A stretch of DNA of 64,000 nt from Karstenula rhodostoma CBS 690.94. Its lineage: Eukaryota; Ascomycota; Dothideomycetes; Pleosporales; Didymosphaeriaceae. Below, in pieces: positions 33,983-44,668 of this stretch (position 1 is the stretch's first letter; each line of letters opens with the position of its first letter). Location: contig MU001504.1 in assembly GCA_010093485.1 (NCBI GenBank), positions 999,769-1,063,768 on the forward strand. The letters are read 5' to 3'. The position numbers and the translations under genes are program-made. Below the pieces are notes generated by a model that had not been told where the DNA came from, made no database searches, and worked only from the letters and a program-made list of their open reading frames with translations.

Positions 33983-34729
33983 ATGCAGCCTTTCAAGATG
34001 GCAGCCTCCCGGTTGCCTAATGGCTTCCTCGACTTGTCAGATATCCCGGATCATCTTCTAGCCCTGTAAGTAATTTGTAGATCCCATGTTGTAACAGATA
34101 CTGACATTGATTTCAGCACCACCAGCAACGCGGCCGAATCCCCTTTGCTTCGTCTCCCGCCAGAACTGCGCGAGCAGATCTTTCGCTACGCATCAAGCGG
34201 CAATCGAGTTCTCATGAAGCATGACCCAGATGACGTCAAAGCTTCGAAGCCCTTCCACGCCGAAGTCTTCCAGGACGGCACCCGTCGCCGCTTGACGCTC
34301 TCTCATACTGGCATGAATCTTGCCCTAGTCAGCCGCCAGCTATACTGCGAAACTGTAACGCTTCCATACGTACACAACACGTTCGCCCTGGTCCTGGACA
34401 TGAGAGGACTTGACATTACGGATTTTCACTTGTTCCTGTCCCTTTTCTTCAAAGTCTCGATGCCTCAACAGCGCACTGCGATACAAGCGCTATTCATAAG
34501 GGGAGATGCGACCACGTTGGTGGAATCAATACTTGCCCTGAAGGCCCAACATGCGAATGTTACGTTGCCCGGCTTGCGGAAGGTGATCATCGTACCGCGA
34601 CACCGAGATTTATCGCTATCTACGTTGCTAGAGGATTCAAGCTGGAAGAAATGCTGGGAGGAACAGGTGGATGTGGAGGGCAGGAAGATCGAAATGCTTA
34701 TGCTACAGGGCGGGGAAAGGAGAGCATAG
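33983..34729 (+). CDS. F-box-like (LPxEL-type) protein
   Basis: Exons 33983-34065 and 34117-34729 give 231 residues, with a 51-nt intron. The F-box-like helix LRLPPELREQIFRYAS begins at about residue 39. The rest follows the layout of this lineage-expanded fungal family: a Cys/Tyr segment LVSRQLYCETVTLPYVHNTFAL, then a helical region with leucine-rich pattern. Proposed role is substrate adaptor of an SCF ubiquitin ligase, but no partner or target can be named. A damaged relative lies about 500 bp downstream, and two further family members are elsewhere in this window. Confidence 0.8.
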
Positions 34730-35249
34730 GGGCGTATTAGGAGCTGGCTCTGGGATGGGATATCAAGTAGGAACGGAATCTTGAAAGCAGCGTGGCAACG
34801 GGTCCGTATCTCCATGGTCATGTTAAAGACCATCTGAGTTATTGTTGGCAATCAAATGGCCTACATCCATGATTGAGAACAATTCTGTACAAATCAACAT
34901 TATTCATCAGCTAAATGCATTTTCTTTTGAAACCGAATAGGGCCAACTCTCTCGATGGTCTCTCTCGCTTGAACATCCTGCTTGCACACCGGACCGGAAA
35001 CGGGACTAGGCAAAATTCTGGACGTGCTGATGGGACACATTCCACGCTTTTAACCTATCACTGTACTTCCAATACCGTGGCGCTGTTTCGATGCGCAAGC
35101 TGGACAGTTTGAGCGATGTACCATACTCATCCCAGTCTCGATCCACTATACTTTTTTCCACTCGCTTGCCTCACGTGGGCGGCCCAACTTGGACCAGTTG
35201 ACCTCTTCGCTATGCGACCTCCTGCGGGAAGCCTTCACTCTGTTGATAC
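34730..35249. other. spacer between F-box-like gene and its damaged relative
   Basis: 520 bases, nothing recognised. Confidence 0.4.
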
Positions 35250-35682
35250 ATGATCTCTGCTTCTACTTCCCCATGCTTCACCCAATGCCACGCGGCCTCA
35301 CCCAGAACCCGGAATAACATCTTCTGCTACGCAACAAGCGGCACCGAGTTCCACATGATAAAGGCTATACGAAGGCCCGGGCCGCTCCACAGGGCACACG
35401 GCTGCACGGCACTCGTGCCCCACCCCTCTAGATCGTCAATGGTTGGCTCTTCGCGCGCTTTTGCAAGCCGCGGCAAAACGCAGTAAAGGAACTCGATAAG
35501 GTGCCAAGTCAGTCGCCAGCGAGACCGCGACGCTCATCTTCGCGGACAACACATTCGCCTTCGAGGCCGACGTCCTTCCTGTTCGAAATAAGGCATGTGA
35601 GCTGTTGCCGCGTTCCATGACTGCGCTGAACCACGCGCAGCGCGCTTCTGTACGGGCTTTGAAGTTGATGGGATACTATTAA
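35250..35682 (+). pseudogene. Decayed relative of the F-box-like gene at 33983
   Basis: DNA at about 35298-35360 aligns with the F-box segment of the intact gene (34158-34220): both share CTACGCA(T/A)CAAGCGGCA and the bases around it. Further on, 35518-35682 reads SETATLIFADNTFAFEAD then LPRSMTALNHAQRASVRALK to a stop. This parallels CETVTLPYVHNTFALVLD and QQRTAIQALF of the intact protein. The two parts are in different frames, have no joint start codon, and are separated by unrelated or rearranged sequence. No splice pattern I tried restores one frame. Confidence 0.7.
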
Positions 35683-35943
35683 TTAACTACGCGCTTTAAC
35701 CCGTGGGGCGACAATGGCCATTCGCCTATGCACGCGGCGTTCCGTGTTTGGGAGGTGTATGGCTTGTTGATTGCTTCGTGAAAAATGTGGCTGGCATTAG
35801 TTTGGATGCTTCTCCAAACTAATGCCAATCAAGAGGGTGACGGGAAGGTCGGGATCGCGCTCTATTGATGTATTATCGAGTTATGAATGAGGTATGAATG
35901 AGAACACTAAGCAAATAGTTCATGGGTACTAGGTACGGGACGT

Positions 35944-37840
35944 TTAGTTTGCGCTCGCGATGACTTCGCTCTTCTTTTTCCCCTTCGCCTTGTTCGACGC
36001 CTTCCTCTTAATACCATCTGCCACCAGTCCTCGCTCTTTTCGCAATGCGTGCAATGCTTCCTCCGTCAGCCCTTGTCGGAACATCTGCTCTACAACGAGC
36101 TTCTTCCGACTCCGTTTGTCCCCTATACTGATTGTGATGCCGGCCGAGATGTTGCAGCTGATACTGCACGTCAGGATGACCGCTGTGAGTGCTTTTGGAC
36201 GTTCCTTGTAGTATATGCCCCATGTGGTGCCGCCGAGGGCCATCTGAAACAGCGAATGGCAGTCTAGGAGCACAACGATAGCTATGAGGAGCCGGACAGA
36301 AAAAGCGTTATGCGTGTTCGTTTCGTGCGGTTTGTAGAACGTGTGTGAGTTGGCGAGCTTGTTCTGATGATGCTCCAACTTTTCCTGCTCGGCTGTGGTG
36401 AGGACTGGCTGTTCGGCCTCGCCGTCCTGGTCCTGGTCAACCTCCCAATTGTGCGTGTCTGGAAGAGTCGGGAGCTCGTTGTGGTTTCTCAGTGCGGGGA
36501 GCCCACGTTCTTTTCTTAGTCTCCACGTCTTGTGTGCATATTTGGCAACGTATGTCATGTGGTAGGTATCAATGGCCCTCCACGGCGCCAGACCGATGCC
36601 GACCACACAGAACAGTGCCGTCAGGATCTGATCACATATCTCAATGAAATATGCTTGTCGGCCCCCGACACCGATCCAACCGATGAGGAAAAGGACCCAG
36701 GCAGCACCCCAGAATGTCAAAAGGAAAGCGTACAAAGTGATGAGAAATCCCACTGGCTTGCGCACGTATCGTCCGAAACCGCGCATACTACGTCTGAACC
36801 TTGCTCGTCGAGAATGTAGCAGGTGCCGCACGCGATCGTTGAGCAATGCCTTTTCCTCTGCTGTCCACCCCGGTAATGATGCGCCATGTGGAAGCACGGC
36901 GTAATTATGGCCTTCGGAGACGCCAGTAAGGACCGAAGAAATAGTGTTTGTCCGTGACAAGCGGTTTGGATCACCCGGTCGCAGATGTCCAGTGGAATCT
37001 TGATTCGTTTTCTCAGTTGCGGCCCCTTCCTCCGCACTCTGCTGCCCAACCGCTTGCGTTTGTGCCATTTCCTCGTCGCTCGTCAATGCGGAGTGCGAGA
37101 GCTCATACGTGGGCCGACGATCGTAGAAACGTCCGAAATTGGGGATAAAGAGGGAGTTTTGAACGTTATTCAACGTCGTGAGCGTTGACACTTCTGGGTC
37201 TATACAGAACATTAGCACAATCGACACAGTGCTTTCGAACATGCATACCAATGACATCGAGCACGTCCACCACATCCGCATCATAATGGCCTGCCGGGAA
37301 GTTTCGCGCATGACGTAGACTGATGGCAGAGACCTGCCGCCCGAATGCTGGTCGTCGGGGGCTCTTTTCCGGTACCACTGGAGTGTAGTAGCCCACTTGC
37401 GGGACCGAGTATCCCGAGCCTTCTTCATGTAGTGTCTGCAATGGCGTGGCCGATGCATGTCGGCGTATTTCCAAGTCTTCCACCTCCTTCAGGAGCGCGG
37501 GCTGCGGTCTTTCTGGCTCGGATAAGCTGCGCCTGCGATTTCCCTGCGTGCCCGCATCGTCGTCATGTAGAATCGGATCAGCTGCCGAATGACGGATGCG
37601 TATTGAAGGCAGTCGCTCGGTCTGCGTTCCAGCAAACGATCGAGGGGGTTGCGGAAACGGTATCTGGTGCGTAGTCGTCACCGTCGGCGATACGATTGTG
37701 GTCGTATGAGGCGCGCTCGTTGTCACGGTCGTGCGAGGACCATTCCCCGTGTAGGTGGTCGTCGTAACGGTCGGACCATGATAAGTGGAGGTAGTGGAGA
37801 CCGTGTTGGCGCGTCCATCGCGTCTCCCGGGTTGGCTCAT
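35944..37840 (-). CDS. DUF2985 multi-pass membrane protein
   Basis: Exons 37840-37249 and 37199-35944 give 615 residues, with a 49-nt intron inside DVIDPEVSTLTTL. The N-terminal third is a disordered cytosolic region with a Thr-rich repeat (TVTTTTYTG, TTVTTSAPHTTT) and basic clusters. The conserved DPEVSTLTTLNNVQNSLFIPNFG segment leads to a second soluble stretch. From about residue 340 there are four hydrophobic segments: FLITLYAFLLTFWGAAWVLF, ICDQILTALFCVVGIG, LLIAIVVLLDCHSLF and AVILTCSISCNISAGI. GLAPWRAIDTYHM between the second and third is typical of DUF2985. A Lys-rich C-terminus follows. The family is widespread in Pezizomycotina, function unknown. Confidence 0.82.
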
Positions 37841-38887
37841 CCTTCCCTGACGCTACAGTCGCGCGCTGCACCGTACGGGTGACACGCACACACTTTGGTT
37901 TGGAGTCGGAGGATGAGTAGGTCATTTCTTCGGTACGTTGAAACCTGACTGCGTGCCAAACTCCGCGGCGGTTGGCGATCCGCGGGGTGGCAGGAAGGAG
38001 CCAATCAGTGGCTTCACAGACGCCTGTTATCCGCGCCAACCTTCGTAGAACAGCCTTTTGCCATCCTTCTTCCGCACTGGCCATGCAACAGGAGGCCGGA
38101 CACCAGATGGCCACAATGGTTCGAGCAATACCACTCTGGGCAATCTGAACTGCGATACCATAAGTAGCTGGTCGCTGGCGGCAATCAACGGCGCCCGTCG
38201 CCGACACCTCCAGCGCTCGCACTGCACAATCGCACCACGAGGCACCGCTTCCACAGTCCGATATGCACCTGAAACACAAGCACAGCTGACGAGCTTCATC
38301 GTGTGAGAACTCCAGAGTTCGGTAAACAGTCCACGTGCAGCACGTGTGACTTTATATGGTTGCGCATTAACGCCCCCAAGCGGGCGCAATCTCTCACAAC
38401 TCCAATCTCCGCTACCTCAAGAAGGCCGGCACATCACCACGCGATGCATACATGCCATGTTCGATCAGAATATCGGGTCCTAATTGGCTATGCATATGGA
38501 TCGAGCCATTATTCTCGATGATTCATCTATTTTCCACGTCCTTATTTGTGAGAACACCAAAATTGGGACACATGGAACCCCCTAATGACGCAGCGTGGGG
38601 GCTGCTGTCCTCATAGGACACACCTCGATGTCCGTCCTCAGCCTCAACACAGCCTTGCGTTGTTGACCGTTTTTCTGTTTCGTTTTAAGAAACACGGTCG
38701 CCGGCCTGTTTGATAGTTCCCCTGTTCGGACGTTGAACCATACACTCCGCGACTCAAACCTCTAGTACTGGAGCGGCATTGAGTTTAACAACTGTTGTTC
38801 CAGGTATTTCCAGACCTTCTGTCACAGCAGAACTAGATCCGCTATTCCAGCTTATAGGTGCCGCACCTCGTGCTCAGTATTGGCAGG
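37841..38887. other. divergent intergenic region
   Basis: About 1.05 kb separating the DUF2985 start from the secreted AIM6-like gene. Short frames on both strands are not supported. A CCAAT at about 38001 is the only common promoter element seen. Confidence 0.45.
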
Positions 38888-40344
38888 ATGTTGCCCAATC
38901 AGCTTTACTTGGCTTCTCTTCTAGTTCCTGTACGTATTCCGTTTGTTCGTTGCTGCAAATGTCTAACCTCATGCTTTTTAGAGTGCTCTCGCGCTCCCTG
39001 CTGCTAAAGCGCGATCCGACTACATATCATCATGTGGCCCAGATTGGATGGCTGTCAATGCCGTGAAAACAAATAACGGCACTATGCAGCGGACTGGATA
39101 CAGCACTGCAGTCGATTCGTTTTGCAACAAAGCTGCGGGTGTCTCAGTAGGCGCAGGTGCTTATACCTCTATGGCGACGCGCGTCTGGCTTAACTACGGT
39201 AGCAACCCGGAGACGACTGGGCTGAACGGTTGGGTGTACTTTGAGATCCACAATAAACAAAGCAGTGCACACGTAGTAGACGGTGAGATCAGGAACCACA
39301 AGACTAGATTCCCGATAACTGACACGAAAACAAGCTGAGAGCTGCAAAAAGTGTCTGAAGAAGCTGTCCGAGAACACCAGTGGCAACTCATGCTACGGGC
39401 CATCCAACAAGGACACAAAAGGAGGCACTTGGCAGGTTGGGAGTGATGCTGTCTCCTACCACGCACTCGCGAACAAATTTCCCCCCAGCTCCGATGCTGT
39501 GGATAAGATTCTCACGCAGACCGGAGCAATCTCTGCATTGGGCGACGGCGGTAAAGGTAATACACTGGATCCTTTTCCAACCTACGCCTTCAACGATGTC
39601 ACCCCCTTTGCATGCCACTCGCACAACGACTATACCCGCGACAAAGCGCTATATTCCGCTCTGAGCGCCGGCTGTATCTCCGTAGAAGCGGACATCTGGA
39701 TCCATGGCACGAAGCTCGTTGTTGGGCACACCGATCCCGGATCCAACGGCCAGACCTTCGTAAATCTCTACATCAACCCTTTGAAGAAGCTCATAGACGA
39801 GCGAAAAGCAGTTTTCCCTGCGAAGCCCGACCAGCCGCTCTCACTGCTAATCGACTTCAAAAACAGCGGCTCAGATGCGGATAAAGCATGGGACCAGCTC
39901 GTTGCCGATCTCCAACCGCTTCGAGATGCAGGCTACCTCAGCCACTACGACGGCGGTTTCAAACAAGGTCTTGTTACTATCGTAGCCTCTGGCAATGCAA
40001 TAAAGGACCTTTCCTCCTCCGCGCCGTCGCCCATAGCCAAGGCACTTTCTGATGCGACGAACCCTCAGCGTGCAATCTTTGTGGATGCTGTTGTCCACAA
40101 AGACATGTCACACTTCGACTCGTCGAATACCTACTACGCAAGCGCGAAGTGGAGTGATGCAGTACCGAAAGGTCTGCCGATTTCCGGGGATTCGAAGACG
40201 AAATTGGATGAAGCGCACGCGAAGGGCTTCAAGGTGAGATATTGGGAAATTCCGGGGAAAGACAGCTGGCAGCAGATCGTAGATGCTGGTGTGGATCGGC
40301 TCAATGTGGACGATCTCCAGTATGTTGCAGGTCTAGATTGGTAG
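38888..40344 (+). CDS. Secreted two-module protein: novel N-terminal domain plus AIM6-like phosphodiesterase domain
   Basis: Exons 38888-38929, 38982-39282 and 39335-40344 give 450 residues, with two 52-nt introns. The signal peptide MLPNQLYLASLLVPSALA is split by the first intron. Residues about 25-160 form a module with five Cys and the segments VYFEIHNK, SCYGPSNKDTKGGTWQVG and VSYHALANK. I know this pattern from fungal secreted proteins but cannot name the domain. From about 190 a PI-PLC/GDPD-like fold of the AIM6 type follows: HSHNDYTRDKALYSAL holds the catalytic His and Asn, EADIW the metal-binding acids, and KLVVGHTD, LLIDFKNSG, FKVRYWEIPG and VDRLNVDDLQ the remaining core. No stop or splice site separates the modules; the exon spanning 39335-40344 carries both in one frame. 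Substrate unknown. Confidence 0.8.
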
Positions 40345-40536
40345 ATCGATCTTTCAATACTATTAGAAGAACGTATGCTCTTATCGAGACACCCAGTATA
40401 CTCAAACGAAGAATATCAAGAATGTATTCATGGATTCATCTGTCAAAGACCAGTGACCAACCGACCATACTAGCGCACATAAGGCTACGTGACGCCAATG
40501 TTTACATTACCTTCACAGTGCGACACGCCACCGTAA

Positions 40537-41143
40537 TCATGATTCCAAATCCAACCCCTTGCTTGCCTCCGCGCCTAAATTCAGTCTCTTCTCTCGCGCC
40601 TTATCCAAAGCCTCCAACCTCCTCTTCGCAGCAGCTTGTTTCCTGCGCATCCTCGCTTGGTTCGCCCAGTAGCTGTACTTCCTCCCGGACCCCACATGTC
40701 TCGCTTTCCGATCGTCGTCCGAGTCTGGGAGGTCCTCGAATTCGCCGTTCGACTGGGTATCCACGAACTTGAGCTTATTAAGCTGATCGGCCTCCTCACG
40801 TGCCGTGCGCTCACGTTTCCTGATGATGCTCGCGATGAAGTCGATGTCGCTGGGCGGTTTGGTGGTCTTGGACTTCGCATGGTTGGATGCGCCGAGGGTA
40901 ATCTTCCTGAGGAGAAAGTAGACGGCTAGGGAAGAGCTGTCAGCGCGCGCCCTCAAATCTATACGGTAGATGCAATGCTCCTTGGTTGGGCTAGGAGCAG
41001 CAGCAAGCGTATGGATCTGACTGGTAGAAATGCTTACCGCAACCGGAAATACCGAATAGCAGCGCGATATGCAGATTGGACACCATCTTTCCGACGCACA
41101 TGGTGCTGAATGCAACTCGCCAGGAGCGGATTTGACTACTCAT
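40537..41143 (-). CDS. Small single-span membrane protein, unknown function
   Basis: Exons 41143-41038 and 40925-40537 give 164 residues, with a 112-nt intron. One hydrophobic segment, NLHIALLFGISGCAVYFLLRK (about 23-43), is formed across the intron. The rest is charged and helical, with basic blocks (IIRKRERTAREEADQLNKLKF, RMRRKQAAAKRRLEALDKAREK) and an acidic patch DLPDSDDD. The tail is likely a cytosolic or matrix coiled coil. No family recognised. The upstream ATG was chosen because it supplies the membrane segment in frame. Confidence 0.7.
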
Positions 41144-41614
41144 CGTTTGTGCGAGTGGTTGTGTTTATTGGATTAGGTGAGTTTGGTGCAAACGCGTGGG
41201 AAATGCGGCTGAGCTTTGGTGAAATGCGGGTGAAGGCTTCCTGATCATAATTCCAGGGGCGTGAGGTAGCATATAGCGGAAAGAGCAGTTCAGCTGTCAG
41301 TATCTGCATCTTCCGCTCACATAAACGCATTCAACCAGCCTCATCTTTGAGATCGTCGGCGTGCATTCTTTCTTATCTCGGCGGCCAGCTATAGATTCAA
41401 TAAATGTGTTCTACCTCAGAGCTTTTTCTGATGGCTGTTGTCTTGAGGTTAACCTCTCACAATTCACCTGAGCGCACAGACCCACGCACAGACCCACGCA
41501 CTACTACCGCTCCTGCCGCCTGGGTTATGAAAGCACGGGAACACACGCTTTTTTGGACATTTAACCCTTCCACTTTACTCCATCGACGAGTCTTCAGTCG
41601 ACGAGCACACAAAC
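41144..41614. other. divergent intergenic region
   Basis: 471 bp between opposing ATGs. Two tandem copies of ACAGACCCACGC lie at about 41475-41498. Nothing else seen. Confidence 0.45.
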
Positions 41615-42738
41615 ATGGCGACAATCCCGACCGCGCTGGACAACTCCGTCAACAGCTTCGAGCCCCTCTTCGCGCAACCGCCTGCCATGTCGGGGCCCCC
41701 ACCCTCAGTTTTCGCAAAGTTGCCGCTTGAGCTCCGTCAACTAGTCTACCACTATGTACTAGTCGAGGACAGCGATGAAAAGGTCATCAAAGTTGCCCTG
41801 AACGACACGCAACTCATATCGGATTCGCTCAAGAACGCTGCCGGGGCAATACTCGTAAACAAGTCTATGTCGAACGAGGTGCTCAACTACGCCTTCAGCA
41901 TGTTCGGCTTCTCACTCAGTGACCTTGAACCCTCGAGCTATAGTAGTAAGTACGAACAATTCTAGCACCTCTAACGTTTGAGCGATTACTCTATGTCACT
42001 GAAGGCAAGAGACTTGGGCGCTGGTCCCATCTATTTGAGAACTCTGCAATAGCATTGGCTCTTCGCTAACTTCATGGATCAGTACTCCAGAAATTCTGCG
42101 ATCGTATCGGCAAGAAGAACGTCGAGCTCATCAAGGAGATAACTATTCCTCATCTCCTCGCCCACGATGTCGATAGCTTTCAATGGAACAACTTCGATGC
42201 CGAAATCGACCGGGAATTGTACTGGGCATATGATATATATATCTACAACAGGATCTTCGAGCTTCAGGATAAGAGACTGCTGAGCCGGTTGCCCTCATTG
42301 AAGACCGTTAAAGTTGGGTTGAACTTTGCATGTGCCAGCAACGTTCTTGTGCGGCTTTATGATGCAAAGGTGCCTAAGGGCATTTTCGAATCTCTATTCT
42401 CACTCCCCGGACCCGGTTTCCGATATGAAGTATTTCCCGGACTGTTATGGCTGCTAGCAGAATTTCGCACCAGGGACATCGACTTTGGCATCTACTGGAC
42501 AGATGTCTGGCAGACTGTGCATATCTCGAAGCATGGAGACTCTTTCCCAATGACCGAGGAACAAATTGAATTCCAAAAGTGCTCTGTGGTGGATGTTCTG
42601 AATCTGCTGCACAACTTTGTTCAGGATTGGAAGACATGTCCTGTCTCTAACTTGGGCACGCTGCCTGACGACCTCTTCGCATATGGGATCTCGGATGATT
42701 ACCTCGACGGTACGAGGCCACACCTGTGCAAGGAATAA
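41615..42738 (+). CDS. F-box-like (LPxEL-type) protein
   Basis: Exons 41615-41945 and 42083-42738 give 328 residues, with a 137-nt intron. The F-box-like helix KLPLELRQLVYHYVLVED is at about 36-53. ILVNKSMSNEVLNYAFSMFGF and the leucine-rich segments LLSRLPSLKTVKVGLNF follow the pattern of this fungal family. No catalytic motif is present. It is the third member in the window and the only one with a long C-terminal part. Confidence 0.82.
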
Positions 42739-43430
42739 GTGCGAACGTTCTTTCCAGTTTTCGTTTTGTTTGCACGAGCTGCAGGCATGCTGCGAACGTA
42801 GAGCTTCAGACCACATGCTAGATGAACCTCACAACAAATCGATGTTAGACGAGGGTCTCTAGTATGCTACTTTGACAGCGAATTGATACTGGGTAGTCGG
42901 GGAAGGAACGAAAATTGATATCAAGAAAGCACCGAGGTCGTTGTCTTTAGCACCAGCAAGAGCGAAGAAGAAAAGGCTCGTCAATTCGGCGCGTCGGAGA
43001 TTTACCTACTGAACGAGTTCGAAAACGTTGAGAACCCAGGCAACACCCTCATCATTGCTGAAAATAGATACCCAGACTAGGAGAAGTAGGTTTTCCGAAC
43101 AATCTTGGACATTTGATGGTTTCTTCTCAAGAACGTCGTCGCTCGTGCTGGCAATATCGTACCACTGGCAGCTCTTTTTGGGACACGAGAGCGTATATCG
43201 CGACGGTCCGGATAGTCTAGTAGATAAGGACCCTACGTGAAGTCATCATTTGCGAGATGAAGAGGAATATTGCAAACGCGAAGATTTGGGCGCGAAAGCA
43301 CGTGACATGACGAAATCGTGGTGCGCTAACCCTTGATTCGGCTCTCGGTTACCAACAAATGCCTGCAACTTTCCTGGCTACGCGTACTTGACATCCACAC
43401 TTCTACCTATTATTCTGGTTTTGCAATCCG
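42739..43430. other. intergenic, nothing recognised
   Basis: 692 bases upstream of the citrate carrier gene. No coding resemblance, repeat or TATA box noticed. Confidence 0.5.
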
Positions 43431-44602
43431 ATGGTGTCCGGCTCAAATGTGCGATACCCTCTCATGATTCCCGATAATAATGCTGACAATGGACTGTTAG
43501 GATTCGCAAACGCCGCCGTTAGTCTCGCTAGCCGCCGGCGGTGTAGCAGGCGGCGTGGAAGCTTTCACCTCAGTAAGAACGAATCAAAATAACGACCAAA
43601 AGAGCATGAATACTAACGCCACGTCTCTCTTCAGTACCCTATGGAGTTCGCGAAAACCAGAGTTCAATTGCGTCAACAGAAAGGCATCCCGACACCACGA
43701 AACCCATTCCGAGTAGTTACACATGTCTACCAGACGGAAGGCTTGAGAGCTTTATACAAAGGCTGTGCTGCCCTTGTAGTGGTAATAAACTTTTCATTAC
43801 TTTATGCACTATTCGTCATCCCTGGGCCATTGACCTAAACACTCCTCTATACCATTACGCTCTATGTCGGAACTGCTTTTCCGAAGCTTTCTTGAAGAGC
43901 AGAATAGAACCGATTGCCAACGTGTGATAGGGATCAATAGCGAAAGACGGTGTCCGATTCCTCTTCTTCGACCAGATCAAGCATGCATTCGCCGACAAGG
44001 AAACGGGAACGCTGTCACCTGGCCGCAATTTACTCGCTGGCATGACAGCTGGTGTTGTCGCCAGCATCACAGCTGTCACACCCACAGAACGCATAAAGAC
44101 GGCTCTGATTGACGATGCTCGTAATGAAAAACGGTTCCGCTCCGGATTTCATGCCACGCGCGTCATCTGGCAAGAGCATGGGATTCTGGGCCTGTATCGT
44201 GGCTTTGCGGGGACAACGCTGAAGCAAGCCTCCGCGACCGCGTTTCGCATGGGAACGTACAACATCTTGAAGGATTACGAGAAGACTAGGGATATTAAAC
44301 AAAACACCCTGGTGAATTTCGCCAACGGGTCCGTTGCCGGTATTGTAACTACATTAACAACGCAGCCATTCGATGTCATCAAGACCAGAAGCCAGTCTGC
44401 GCGCGGTGCCAGCACAGCGGAGGCCGTGAAGAGTGTATTAATCGACTATGGAATTCGAGGCTTCTGGAAGGGTACGACGATGAGGCTTGGCAGAACCGTG
44501 TTTAGTGGAGGAATCCTGTTCACGAGTTACGAGGCGGCGGTCAAGATAATCGAGCCACTCTACTCGGGGGCTAAGCACAAAGTGGTATCCGAGGTGGCAT
44601 AG
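43431..44602 (+). CDS. CTP1: Mitochondrial tricarboxylate (citrate) carrier
   Basis: Inner-membrane antiporter of the SLC25 family exchanging citrate for malate or other tricarboxylates. Exons 43431-43448, 43501-43572, 43635-43781 and 43931-44602 give 302 residues. Three solute-carrier repeats are visible, each with its signature: YPMEFAKTRVQLR, TPTERIKTALI and QPFDVIKTRSQ. The first exon is only 18 nt and encodes MVSGSN. The third intron is 149 nt, about three times the usual size here. Its acceptor at 43930 was fixed because it alone restores CAALVVGSIAKDGVRFL, where the family reads G-x-x-A-K-x-G-x-R-F. Sequence GGWKG-type loops (GLYRGF, GFWKGT) complete the repeats. Confidence 0.93.
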
Positions 44603-44668
44603 ATTCTATTCCTAGATTTCGTCCAGCATTGCGTCTCCCTCTGGCTGCCCAACCCTGCAATTTCCATT

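Noticed and set aside
43864..44112. 82-codon ORF starting inside the citrate carrier intron
   Set aside because: Its start falls in the intron and it runs into exon 4 in the wrong frame; the spliced carrier explains the exon fully.
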